Positions 18,415 to 26,556 of a stretch of 64,000 nucleotides of DNA are shown here, in pieces. The notes under the pieces were generated by a model. That model saw only the letters and a list, made by a program, of their open reading frames with translations. It was not told the origin of the DNA and did no database searches. The stretch lies in NCBI GenBank assembly GCA_947502145.1, contig CANMYO010000001.1, forward strand, positions 1,288,501 to 1,352,500, read 5' to 3'. The translations under genes and the position numbers were made by a program. How positions within the stretch are numbered: the stretch's first letter is position 1; each line of letters starts with the position of its first letter. Source of the stretch: an uncultured Paracoccaceae bacterium. GTDB lineage: Bacteria > Pseudomonadota > Alphaproteobacteria > Rhodobacterales > Rhodobacteraceae.

Positions 18415-18501
18415 TGGATCACCTCCTTTCAAATGTTTCGCCTAAAGGAAGCTTTGCACAGATTTGGTATATGTCAAATTAAAATGCACAAGTTTTCGTG
18501 G

Positions 18502-19128
18502 TTATACGTGACCTTGCTGCATCCGCCCAACAATCAGGCGGAATGGAACCAGCGCCAAAAGCGCGATGGACAGTTTCACGCCCCAGTCGGCAACGGCCAG
18601 CGAAACCCACAGCGGAACAGCCGGACCGGTTGTCAGGAACGGGGCGGAATCCTGCGCCCAGATGATCTGCTCTGCCGCTACTGTACTGAATCCGTTGAAG
18701 AAAGCGGCAAAGGCGATAGAAAAGAAGATCACTGTATCAACGGTCGAACTGATCAAGGTGCTGCCCAGTGGCGCCTTCCACCATGATCCATTGCGGAGCC
18801 GGTTGAACACCGTGATATCAAGCAGTTGCGCGATCAGGAAGGCCGATGCAGAGGCGATGGCGACCCGAATGGGGACCGCGGGGCCAAATTCCAGCATGAT
18901 CTGACTGCCGATCAGCGAACAGATTATCCCGACGCAAAGCCCTGATAACACGACCTTTCTCGCGGCCGCGGTGCCGTAGACCCGGTTCATGACGTCGGTG
19001 ACAAGAAAGGCCAGCGGATAGGTGAAGGCACCCCAGGTCAGCAACCCGTCAAGGATCAGAAATTGCACAAGAATATTGGAGGCGACCACAATGGTGGCCA
19101 TGGCGATGACGCCGGGAAGAATACGCAT
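18502..19128 (-). CDS. yhhQ: queuosine precursor transporter (VUT family)
   Basis: Membrane protein of 208 aa with six hydrophobic helices, of the DUF165/VUT family; E. coli YhhQ imports queuosine precursors preQ0/preQ1. Family landmarks are TYPLAFLVTDVMNRVYGTAAARKVV, AQLLDITVFNRLRNGSWWKAPLGSTLISSTVDTVIFF, and a C-terminal VADWGVKL. The ATG at 19128 starts right before the first helix; the frame stays open upstream to 19269, overlapping the next gene, but that part is not membrane-like. A CCCC-AGAAC-GGGG hairpin lies in the leader, but I see no preQ1 aptamer. Confidence 0.88.
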   Translation of the reverse strand: MRILPGVIAMATIVVASNILVQFLILDGLLTWGAFTYPLAFLVTDVMNRVYGTAAARKVVLSGLCVGIICSLIGSQIMLEFGPAVPIRVAIASASAFLIAQLLDITVFNRLRNGSWWKAPLGSTLISSTVDTVIFFSIAFAAFFNGFSTVAAEQIIWAQDSAPFLTTGPAVPLWVSLAVADWGVKLSIALLALVPFRLIVGRMQQGHV

Positions 19129-19204
19129 TTGGATGTTCCGTTTTGGCAAGGGTGCGGCACTTGGCCCCCGTTCTGGGGACGCAGGCGACCTATCGTCAGA
19201 TCCG

Positions 19205-20062
19205 CTAGCCGTCAATCCTGTATTCGACAATTTCGGTGTGTTGGAAGAACTTGAAATTGTCATCCGCAATAAGGGTCATGGTTAAGACACCGTCCGGATC
19301 TGCCCAAACGCTGATGCCTTCAAGGTTATCATGGGTCGCATTCGCGGTCTGAAGCAGAATTTCTTCAGCATTTCCAGATAGATCGAAGCGCCTGACGCGG
19401 CTGCGAAATCCAACGCCAGTGAAGTCTCTTTCAAGGAGATAAAATCGGTCATCCGGTCCAATATCCGCCCCCACCGCAAGGAACGTTCCGCGGCGGGGAA
19501 CCTCGAACGCGGTGTCCCATTTGCCGTCGCGCAGGCGGAACACCGGAAAGGGTCGGTTAGCGCGGCCTGAACGCTCTGGCAGAGTGTACAAGGTGCCGTC
19601 TTTGTCGATTGCCAGGGCTTCAAGCGACGCATTGAATTGCAAATCGTCAAACGTTTCATCCCGTGCCGAAACCAGCGCCGTGCCGTGGATATCGTCGTAG
19701 CTAAGTACCCGGGCAAGACCTTCAAACGAGATGTGGACCAACCCATCGCCGCCAATGGCGATACCTTCTGAGTCGCTCAGATGGCCGCGGACCCGCTCGC
19801 CCCAGATATTTCGCAACCGTTCTTGAGATTCGATTGTGATATCAGTGATTTGCCCATCAGTTCGCGATATCGCCCCCTGTCGGATAAAGCCCTTGTCGTT
19901 GATCGCAACGTAGCGTGTGCCGTGGTCAAGAACCTCAATGCCCGACATGCCACCAAAAGTTTGGTGATCATCGGTCCAGATAAACTGCCCGACGAGGGTC
20001 GTCTTTTGTGGCACTGGGCTACACCCCATCAAAAGGGCGAAGGTCGCGGCGATCCAGCGCAT
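19205..20062 (-). CDS. lipoprotein with esterase-like/phytase beta-propeller domain
   Basis: 285 aa. N-terminal lipobox in [14 protein letters not shown] predicts a lipoprotein. The remainder is a beta-propeller of the esterase-like phytase family: recurrent strands such as [61 protein letters not shown], and a closing [13 protein letters not shown]. The activity of the family is not well defined. The start directly adjoins the stop of the mepA gene, so both are on one transcript. Confidence 0.8.
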   Translation of the reverse strand: MRWIAATFALLMGCSPVPQKTTLVGQFIWTDDHQTFGGMSGIEVLDHGTRYVAINDKGFIRQGAISRTDGQITDITIESQERLRNIWGERVRGHLSDSEGIAIGGDGLVHISFEGLARVLSYDDIHGTALVSARDETFDDLQFNASLEALAIDKDGTLYTLPERSGRANRPFPVFRLRDGKWDTAFEVPRRGTFLAVGADIGPDDRFYLLERDFTGVGFRSRVRRFDLSGNAEEILLQTANATHDNLEGISVWADPDGVLTMTLIADDNFKFFQHTEIVEYRIDG

Positions 20063-20971
20063 TCAGTTGGCGTTCAGGACATCGGTGCAGAGACCGGGCA
20101 ACCGTGCCATTGTGATTTCCTGTTTGGGGCGCGGTGCAGGTGCATTGGGATCAGGCGGTGGCGGGTTCAGTATGTTGTTGACCCAGGTCTGGGCATCCGC
20201 GCAGCCATCCCCTGCGGGCGGGGGGGCCTGATCGACACATGCCGCGTCACCTGCGGGGCAATTCAGGCGGACATGAAAGTGATAATGATGCCCCCACCAA
20301 GGCCGGATTTTCCGCAACCAGCTGCGATCACCAGTCGCATTCTTGCACATCTCGACCTTTGCGCCGGGAAAGACGAAAATGCGTGCAACGCGGGGATCAG
20401 AGGCCGCCTGCCGCAGGATCGCTTCGTGCTGTGTTGACCAACGACTGTTGGTGAACGCGCCTTGCTGGCGGCGCATCGAGATTGAAGAGATGTTCTCTCT
20501 TTCTTGCGCGGTCAGGTTCAAACGGTCAGGAGGCAGCATCCATATATCAACATCCAGCCCGCTTTGGTGGCTGGCATGCCCCGTCAGCATTGGCCCCCCG
20601 CGCGGCTGGCTCATATCGCCAACATAGAGACCTGCCCAGCCGGGTTGGGTTGCTGCAAATTGGCTTAGCTCTTGTACAAATGCGACGGTGCCGGGCTGTG
20701 CCCAATTGCGGTTGCGCGACAGACGCATTGCCTGCCATGTCGGTCCAGTTTCAGGCAATTGCAGGGCCCCAGCCTGACACCCCAGCGCGTAGCCGCCGAT
20801 TGCGTCCGGGGCCTGCGGCGAACCGACCCGTTCAGCCCCAAACAATTGCTTTGCAATGCGTGTGTCGTTGGTGTTCTGCGTGGATACCGTCGCTTGCGGC
20901 GCGCTTGCCGTTTCGGGCTGGCACCCCGCCAGAGCGGTCAGGAGGGTGATAATTGCTGCGATGCGGACCAT
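20063..20971 (-). CDS. mepA: penicillin-insensitive murein endopeptidase
   Basis: MepA is a periplasmic zinc D,D-endopeptidase (LAS family) cutting peptide cross-links in peptidoglycan. The motif TGHASHQSGLDVDIW supplies the His and Asp metal ligands, and HYHFHVRL the catalytic and third-ligand His. The N-terminus MVRIAAIITLLTALAGC has a lipobox, so it may be lipid anchored. I use the ATG at 20971, which has GGAGA about ten bases upstream; an earlier ATG at 21001 would add a basic tail. It overlaps the end of the MFS gene by 34 bp. Confidence 0.9.
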   Translation of the reverse strand: MVRIAAIITLLTALAGCQPETASAPQATVSTQNTNDTRIAKQLFGAERVGSPQAPDAIGGYALGCQAGALQLPETGPTWQAMRLSRNRNWAQPGTVAFVQELSQFAATQPGWAGLYVGDMSQPRGGPMLTGHASHQSGLDVDIWMLPPDRLNLTAQERENISSISMRRQQGAFTNSRWSTQHEAILRQAASDPRVARIFVFPGAKVEMCKNATGDRSWLRKIRPWWGHHYHFHVRLNCPAGDAACVDQAPPPAGDGCADAQTWVNNILNPPPPDPNAPAPRPKQEITMARLPGLCTDVLNAN

Positions 20972-22335
20972 ACTGCACGATCTCCGTCTTTGTTGACCCA
21001 TCTTAGCAAGATCAGCCCGATAAGGAATAGAAAGATCAGGGGCAGGTAGCCCAGCTGCGTACTGCCGGTCGCGATTGTGAAGCCAGCAATCAGGCCGGGG
21101 GCAAGAAATGCAGTCGCCTTGCCGCTAAGTGCAAACAGGCCAAAGGATTCTGCAGGGCGTGCAATATCCGTGTGACGCACCATCATTGAGCGGGATGCCG
21201 CATATACGGCACCACCCGCACCGCCGATCACTGCGCCGCAGACATAAAATATGTAATCAGGAAGGCGGGAGCCTTCTTCTAGTGGGATCCCAAAAAGGCT
21301 TTCGCGCGACATCCCCACTATGAAGACGCTGACGACCAGTAGCAACCAGACACAGACCCGGATCACGGGCTTGGGTCCAAAACGCTGATCCGCCTTGCCG
21401 CCTAGCCAAGTTACAATAGCGGCGGCGATGGCAGCGACAATGCCATAGATGCCAATCTCGATCGTTGACCATTTCAGGACCAGTTTCGCGTAGACGCCGC
21501 CGGCTGCATAGATCGCGTTTAGCGCATCGCGATAGAACATCGAGGCGAGCAGAAAATTCAGCAGGCTCTTGCGTTTCACAACATTGGCAAGCGTGGTCTT
21601 GAGGTCGCGCCAAACGGCTGACACTTGCGTCTTTTGCCGCGTCGTCTGTTTTTCGTCCCGCACAAACAGGAAAAACGGAACCATGAAAATCGCAAACCAA
21701 ATCGCGATAAACGGGCCAACCGCGCGGGTCCCTTCCAACATTGTTCCGTCCAACCCAAAGAGCGGGGGATTCCCAAGGCGGGTAAGGCCGGTCGCCGGGT
21801 CTTCGACGAACAGCGCGAGCATGATGACAAGCGACACCACACCACCCCAATATCCTAACGCCGCGCCCGAGCCGGAAATGCGACCGACTTCCTTGTCGTT
21901 CCCGAGCGACGGGAGGATCGCATTGACGAAGTTCAACGCGGATTCAGCGGCGAAAAAGCCAACATAGAAGATGACAAGACTCAGGATCAGCCCGGTCCCA
22001 TCTGGCAGCAGGCCCCAAAGGGACCATGCAGCCGCAACATAGACCACAGAAAAGAACGCGATCCAGGGGATCTTGCGACCGGAATTATCAGCAAATGTCC
22101 CAAGAAACGGTGCTGTCAGCGCTATGAGCAACCCTGCGAAAAGTTGCCCTAGAAACCAGATCCATTGTGCTTGTGCATCAGCGGCGTCGGCGTCCATACC
22201 ACTGCCGAGATAATATTCCATTGCCGTTGCGGCGAAATAGGGGCCAAAGATAAAAGTCAGACCCAAGGTGTAAAATGGCTGACCGGCCCAATCAAATGCC
22301 ATCCAACCCCAAATACGCCGTTTGCTGGCTGCCAT
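20938..22335 (-). CDS. MFS transporter, UMF1/Atg22-like family
   Basis: 465-aa membrane protein with about twelve helices. The N-terminal WGWMAFDWAGQPFYTLGLTFIFGPYF is the hallmark of the UMF1 (Atg22-like) major facilitator branch, in which the substrate is mostly unknown. A later AGGAGGAVYAASRSMMVR segment is also shared by this branch. It is first of the transcript containing mepA and the beta-propeller lipoprotein, whose starts overlap or abut. Confidence 0.87.
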   Translation of the reverse strand: MAASKRRIWGWMAFDWAGQPFYTLGLTFIFGPYFAATAMEYYLGSGMDADAADAQAQWIWFLGQLFAGLLIALTAPFLGTFADNSGRKIPWIAFFSVVYVAAAWSLWGLLPDGTGLILSLVIFYVGFFAAESALNFVNAILPSLGNDKEVGRISGSGAALGYWGGVVSLVIMLALFVEDPATGLTRLGNPPLFGLDGTMLEGTRAVGPFIAIWFAIFMVPFFLFVRDEKQTTRQKTQVSAVWRDLKTTLANVVKRKSLLNFLLASMFYRDALNAIYAAGGVYAKLVLKWSTIEIGIYGIVAAIAAAIVTWLGGKADQRFGPKPVIRVCVWLLLVVSVFIVGMSRESLFGIPLEEGSRLPDYIFYVCGAVIGGAGGAVYAASRSMMVRHTDIARPAESFGLFALSGKATAFLAPGLIAGFTIATGSTQLGYLPLIFLFLIGLILLRWVNKDGDRAVWSASQQLSPS

Positions 22336-22401
22336 TTTGTGTGCCCCTCAATCCTTACGGGGAATAGACACCCATGCGGACAGGCGATGCAAGCTCTGGT
22401 T

Positions 22402-22953
22402 TTACACCGTTGACAGATCGGCGGCTTGCTGAGGGGGCCAAGGGCGGGTCGCCTCGGCGTCGATCCAGTTCTGTGCCCAAGGTGGCAGGTCCGGTCGGGT
22501 GCCTTCATAGCCCATGGCGCGGAACAGCCGACCCGGTCTGACAATGCCATGCTTGTCCGTCAGTGCAGACCGATACAGGGCTTGAACCGCGCATTCATCA
22601 CCGATCCAGATCGACTGATCGAGGTAAAAGAACTTGTCGTCCCATCCGACGCATCGACTGTGAACTTTGAATTTTACAAAGGGTTTGATGCGTTTGCGGT
22701 ATCGCACCGACGCGCCCGCCATTGTCAGTGCCCATCGGTTCTTTGAAATGACATTCAACAGACCAACCCGCCGCGCGAGAATGGTGCGTCCCAGGTCAAG
22801 GATGGTCAAAATGCGCCCGTTGTTCATCTCCATGTAGATATCAAGGTCCTGCGGCCAGCAGCGATGCGTCGACACATGCGTGCCTAGAATAGGCAACGCG
22901 GGGTCCTTGAAATGCAGAACCATATCTTTGACGAGACGGACAAGGGGATACAT
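22402..22953 (-). CDS. acyl-CoA thioesterase-like hot-dog protein
   Basis: 183 aa, resembling the THEM6/4-hydroxybenzoyl-CoA thioesterase-like hot-dog group. The active-site region reads DLDIYMEMNNGRILTILDLGR, with Asn-Asn-Gly in the position of the usual catalytic loop. Later strands WALTMAGASVRYRKRIKPFVKF and FFYLDQSIWIGDECAVQALYR match the fold. Substrate unknown. It is transcribed from its own upstream region of 128 bp, divergent from the yggT gene. Confidence 0.78.
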   Translation of the reverse strand: MYPLVRLVKDMVLHFKDPALPILGTHVSTHRCWPQDLDIYMEMNNGRILTILDLGRTILARRVGLLNVISKNRWALTMAGASVRYRKRIKPFVKFKVHSRCVGWDDKFFYLDQSIWIGDECAVQALYRSALTDKHGIVRPGRLFRAMGYEGTRPDLPPWAQNWIDAEATRPWPPQQAADLSTV

Positions 22954-23081
22954 CGGGAGGCTCCTTAAAGTACCGATGTAGGCAGCCTGACGTTAACGTC
23001 AACTTTGACCTTGCGGCAACCTAAGCTTGCGCGCGGGCGGTTGATTGCTTACCTCATCCCTGCGCCAATGGGAGAACCGCG

Positions 23082-23369
23082 ATGCAGTCCGTTTTTCAAA
23101 TCCTGATGTACCTGATCGGAATCGCCCGGTTCTTTATTTTTGCCCATTTTATCATGAGTTGGCTGATCAGTTTTAACGTCCTGAACGTTCGTCAGCCACT
23201 CGTCGCGCAGATTTGGTACACGTTGCAGCGCATCCTGGACCCGATATATCGCCCGATCCGTCGCTTCATGCCGGACCTTGGCGGCATTGATCTGTCTCCG
23301 ATCGTGGCGTTGATCGGACTTGAAATTATCAGGATCATTCTGATCAACAATGCCGGGCTGTTCTACTGA
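23082..23369 (+). CDS. YggT family membrane protein
   Basis: Small membrane protein (95 aa) with two helices separated by an amphipathic loop, the single-domain version of YggT/CCB3. The signature LDPIYRPIRRFMPDLGGIDLSPIVALIGLEIIR covers the conserved loop and second helix. The family has been tied to cell division and cytochrome/osmotic roles, without a fixed function. Confidence 0.88.
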   Translation: MQSVFQILMYLIGIARFFIFAHFIMSWLISFNVLNVRQPLVAQIWYTLQRILDPIYRPIRRFMPDLGGIDLSPIVALIGLEIIRIILINNAGLFY

Positions 23370-23493
23370 ACCGTCATCGGTGACGCCTATCGGAAACGCC
23401 GCTTGGCGCAAATGCAAGGCGCGGCGTCGCGGACGGGCTTCTTTGGTAGGCGCAAAAATGGTGTAACTTGTTGCAACGCGCGAGGAGTCACCC

Positions 23494-26259
23494 ATGTCCG
23501 ACAAGATTACATTCACCCTTGATGGTCAGACCGTCACTGCCAATGCTGGCGAAACGATCTGGGAGGTGGCAAACGGCCGCGGACTGGTGATTCCGCATCT
23601 GTGTCACAAGCCGCAACCGGGCTATCGCTCGGACGGCAACTGCCGTGCCTGCATGGTTGCAATCGAAGGCGAGCGCACTTTGGCGGCCTCCTGCATTCGT
23701 GAGCCGCAAGAGGGCATGATCGTCACCACGGACCAACCTCGCGAAACGCAGGCCCGCAGGATGGTCATGGAATTGCTGGTCGCGGACCAGCCGGAGCAGG
23801 CAACCGCCCACGACAAATCCAGCCATCTTTGGGATATGGCGGCCAAACAGGATGTGAGCGAAAGCCGGTTCCCGCAAATGCAACAGGATCACGTGCCGCT
23901 GCTTGATGACAGCCATGTTGCCATGTCGGTCAACCTTGACGCCTGTATCCAATGCGGGCTTTGCGTGCGGGCGTGCCGCGAGGTGCAGGTCAACGATGTA
24001 ATCGGAATGGCCGGGCGCGGGCACCAAGCCTACCCCGTTTTTGATATCAATGACCCGATGGGCGCGTCATCCTGCGTCGCCTGTGGTGAATGCGTGCAGG
24101 CCTGCCCGACGGGTGCCCTGCTGCCGGCCTCTGTCGTCGATGAGAATCAGGTCGGCGATTCCGCCGATTTTGACAGCGAGGTTGAATCCGTCTGCCCATT
24201 CTGTGGCGTTGGCTGTCAGATTTCGTTGAAAGTGAAGGATAACAAGGTCAAATTCGTTGAGGGGATCAACGGCCCGGCAAACGAAGGCCGCCTTTGCGTC
24301 AAGGGGCGGTTTGGCTTTGATTATATCCACCATGACCACCGCCTGACCAAACCATTGATCCGGCGCGATGATGCCCCGGCCAAGGGGCTGAACGTTCACC
24401 CCGACAACTGGCAGGAATTCTTTCGCGAGGCTTCGTGGGACGAGGCGCTTGACTTTGCAGCCAAGGGATTGACGGACATAGGCGGCACAGGCGTTGCCGG
24501 GTTCGGGTCAGCCAAATGCACCAATGAAGAGGCCTATCTGTTTCAGAAGTTCATTCGACAGGGATTTGGCCACAATAACGTCGATCACTGCACGCGCCTT
24601 TGCCATGCGTCCTCGGTCGCGGCGCTGATGGAGAATGTCGGGTCCGGTGCTGTGACGGCGACGTTCAACGAGATTGAGAATGCCGATGTAGCGATTGTGA
24701 TCGGTGCAAATCCAGTTGAAAACCACCCGGTCGCGGCGACCTATTTCAAGCAGTTCACCAAACGCGGCGGCAAGCTGATTGTCATGGATCCTCGGGGCGT
24801 AGGCCTGCGGCGGTTCGCAACACATATGCTGCAATTCCGTCCCGGTGCGGATGTGTCGATGTTGAACGCGATCATGCATGTGATCGTCGAGGAAAACCTA
24901 TACGACCAGCAGTATATTGATGCCTACACCGAAAACTGGGAGGCCGAGAAAGCGCACCTTGCCAACTTTACCCCAGAAAAGATGGAAGGCATTTGTGGCA
25001 TTCCGGCAGATACCCTGCGCGAGGTTGCCCGCACCTTTGCCGGTGCCAAATCGGCCATGATCTTCTGGGGCATGGGGGTGTCGCAACACATTCACGGCAC
25101 GGATAATTCGCGCTGCTTGATCTCATTGGCGCTGATGACTGGTCAGGTCGGTCGTCCTGGCACAGGTCTGCACCCGCTGCGTGGTCAGAATAACGTTCAG
25201 GGAGCTTCTGACGCGGGTTTGGTGCCAATGTTCCTGCCCGATTATCAGCCTGTGGAAAACGACGGTGTCCGGTCTGCATTTCTTGAGGTTTGGAATGAAG
25301 GATCGCTTGATCCGAACCGCGGTCTGACGGTGACCGAAATTCTGGACGCAGTGCATGCGGACACAATCCACGGGATGTATATCCTTGGTGAAAACCCTGC
25401 GATGTCTGACCCCGACGTGGAACATGCCCGCGACGCTCTGGCCAAGCTGAAGCATCTGGTGGTGCAGGATATCTTCTTGACTGAAACAGCCAATTTCGCG
25501 GATGTCATTTTGCCGGCATCTGCATTTGCCGAAAAGACCGGCACTGTGACGAACACAAACCGGCAGGTGCAAATGGGACGGCCCGCGGTGAGCCCGCCGG
25601 GTGATGCGAAAGAGGACTGGTGGATTGAGGTTGAACTGGCCAAACGTATCGGCCTGAACTGGTCATACAGTCATCCATCCGACGTTTTTGCAGAAATGAC
25701 AGCGTTGATGAAATCGCTCAACAACATCACATGGGACCGGCTTGAGGCGCAGAATGTCGTCACCTACCCAAGCCTGAGCGCCGATGACCCCGGGCAGCCG
25801 ATTGTCTTTGGTGATGGGTTTCCGCGCGAAAACGGCCGGGCCAAGTTTACGCCAGCGAGTGTGATTGCGCCCGATGAAACGCCCGATGCCGAATATCCGA
25901 TGATCCTTACGACGGGCCGGCAACTTGAACATTGGCATACCGGGTCGATGACGCGGCGGTCAAAAGTGCTGGATGGGTTGGAGCCGGAGGCGAATTGTTC
26001 ACTTCATCCAAGCACACTGCGCAAGTTGGGTGTTGAACCGGGCGGCATGTTGCGCCTGACGACGCGGCGTGGGTCGGTGACAGTCATGGCCCGATCAGAT
26101 CGTGCGGTTGCACCTGACATGGTCTTCCTGCCATTTGCCTATGTCGAGGCTGCGGCGAACATCCTGACCAACTCTGCCATTGATCCTTATGGGAAAATCC
26201 CTGAGTTCAAGTTTTCAGCGGTGCGCGTCGAAAAAGCCGATCAAGTCGCCGCAGAGTAG
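23494..26259 (+). CDS. fdhF: formate dehydrogenase alpha subunit (molybdopterin)
   Basis: 921-aa molybdenum/tungsten enzyme oxidising formate to CO2. Domain order: 2Fe-2S ferredoxin (IPHLCHKPQPGYRSDGNCRAC), two 4Fe-4S clusters (CIQCGLCVRAC and CVACGECVQACPTGAL), a further 4Fe-4S motif beginning CPFCGVGCQISL, then the bis-MGD catalytic core. The metal ligand appears to be Cys370 in HCTRLCHAS, so this is a Cys rather than selenocysteine enzyme. C-terminal MGD-binding MILTTGRQLEHWHTGSMT is present. No diaphorase (fdsB/G), fdhD or membrane subunit lies nearby, so its electron partner is encoded elsewhere. Confidence 0.92.
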   Translation: MSDKITFTLDGQTVTANAGETIWEVANGRGLVIPHLCHKPQPGYRSDGNCRACMVAIEGERTLAASCIREPQEGMIVTTDQPRETQARRMVMELLVADQPEQATAHDKSSHLWDMAAKQDVSESRFPQMQQDHVPLLDDSHVAMSVNLDACIQCGLCVRACREVQVNDVIGMAGRGHQAYPVFDINDPMGASSCVACGECVQACPTGALLPASVVDENQVGDSADFDSEVESVCPFCGVGCQISLKVKDNKVKFVEGINGPANEGRLCVKGRFGFDYIHHDHRLTKPLIRRDDAPAKGLNVHPDNWQEFFREASWDEALDFAAKGLTDIGGTGVAGFGSAKCTNEEAYLFQKFIRQGFGHNNVDHCTRLCHASSVAALMENVGSGAVTATFNEIENADVAIVIGANPVENHPVAATYFKQFTKRGGKLIVMDPRGVGLRRFATHMLQFRPGADVSMLNAIMHVIVEENLYDQQYIDAYTENWEAEKAHLANFTPEKMEGICGIPADTLREVARTFAGAKSAMIFWGMGVSQHIHGTDNSRCLISLALMTGQVGRPGTGLHPLRGQNNVQGASDAGLVPMFLPDYQPVENDGVRSAFLEVWNEGSLDPNRGLTVTEILDAVHADTIHGMYILGENPAMSDPDVEHARDALAKLKHLVVQDIFLTETANFADVILPASAFAEKTGTVTNTNRQVQMGRPAVSPPGDAKEDWWIEVELAKRIGLNWSYSHPSDVFAEMTALMKSLNNITWDRLEAQNVVTYPSLSADDPGQPIVFGDGFPRENGRAKFTPASVIAPDETPDAEYPMILTTGRQLEHWHTGSMTRRSKVLDGLEPEANCSLHPSTLRKLGVEPGGMLRLTTRRGSVTVMARSDRAVAPDMVFLPFAYVEAAANILTNSAIDPYGKIPEFKFSAVRVEKADQVAAE

Positions 26260-26556
26260 TGCCGCATCGTTAGGGCAATTGCCATTGAGGTGTGTTGTTT
26301 CGAAACGCCTGTGCGACCCTTGGTGCCGCTGATCAATAATCAGGCTTGGCGGCCCTTTCGTCGGGCGCCATTGCGATAATTGCGGTCCTGTTTTTGCCCG
26401 ATTGCGCGACTGGGCTGTGGCAATGGCGTTGCTGGCAATCTCTGTCATGACCGGCTGTGATAGCGCATGACAGGTCTCAGATCGTGTTTCGTTATTGGAT
26501 ATCGCGCCGGAATGGACCTAGCTTTCAGATAACGCGAACAATCCAAGGGGTGTATA

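Larger units (their letters stand above)
18136..18501. other. 366-bp intergenic region with a small transcription unit
   Basis: The stretch between arfB and the queuosine-precursor transporter holds no long reading frame. On the minus strand it contains a TTGACA (18477-18472), a near-maximal Shine-Dalgarno (18430-18415), an 18-codon frame (18414-18358) and a terminator hairpin (18292-18263); these are listed separately. The remaining 18136-18260 shows nothing I can name. Confidence 0.55.

Noticed and set aside
18415..18430. Exact copy of the 16S rRNA 3' end on the plus strand
   Set aside because: Only 16 bases match and nothing upstream resembles 16S rRNA. It makes sense as the complement of a Shine-Dalgarno on the minus strand.
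19129..19204. Possible preQ1 riboswitch before the queuosine-precursor transporter
   Set aside because: There is a small CCCC/GGGG hairpin but not the C-rich loop and A-rich tail of preQ1-I, nor a recognisable type II or III fold.
26260..26556. Possible short lipoprotein (ending MALLAISVMTGCDSA) between the formate dehydrogenase and pseudo-caspase genes
   Set aside because: The frame stops right after the apparent lipobox, has no ribosome site and only 15 codons from its ATG. Random or relic; not supported.
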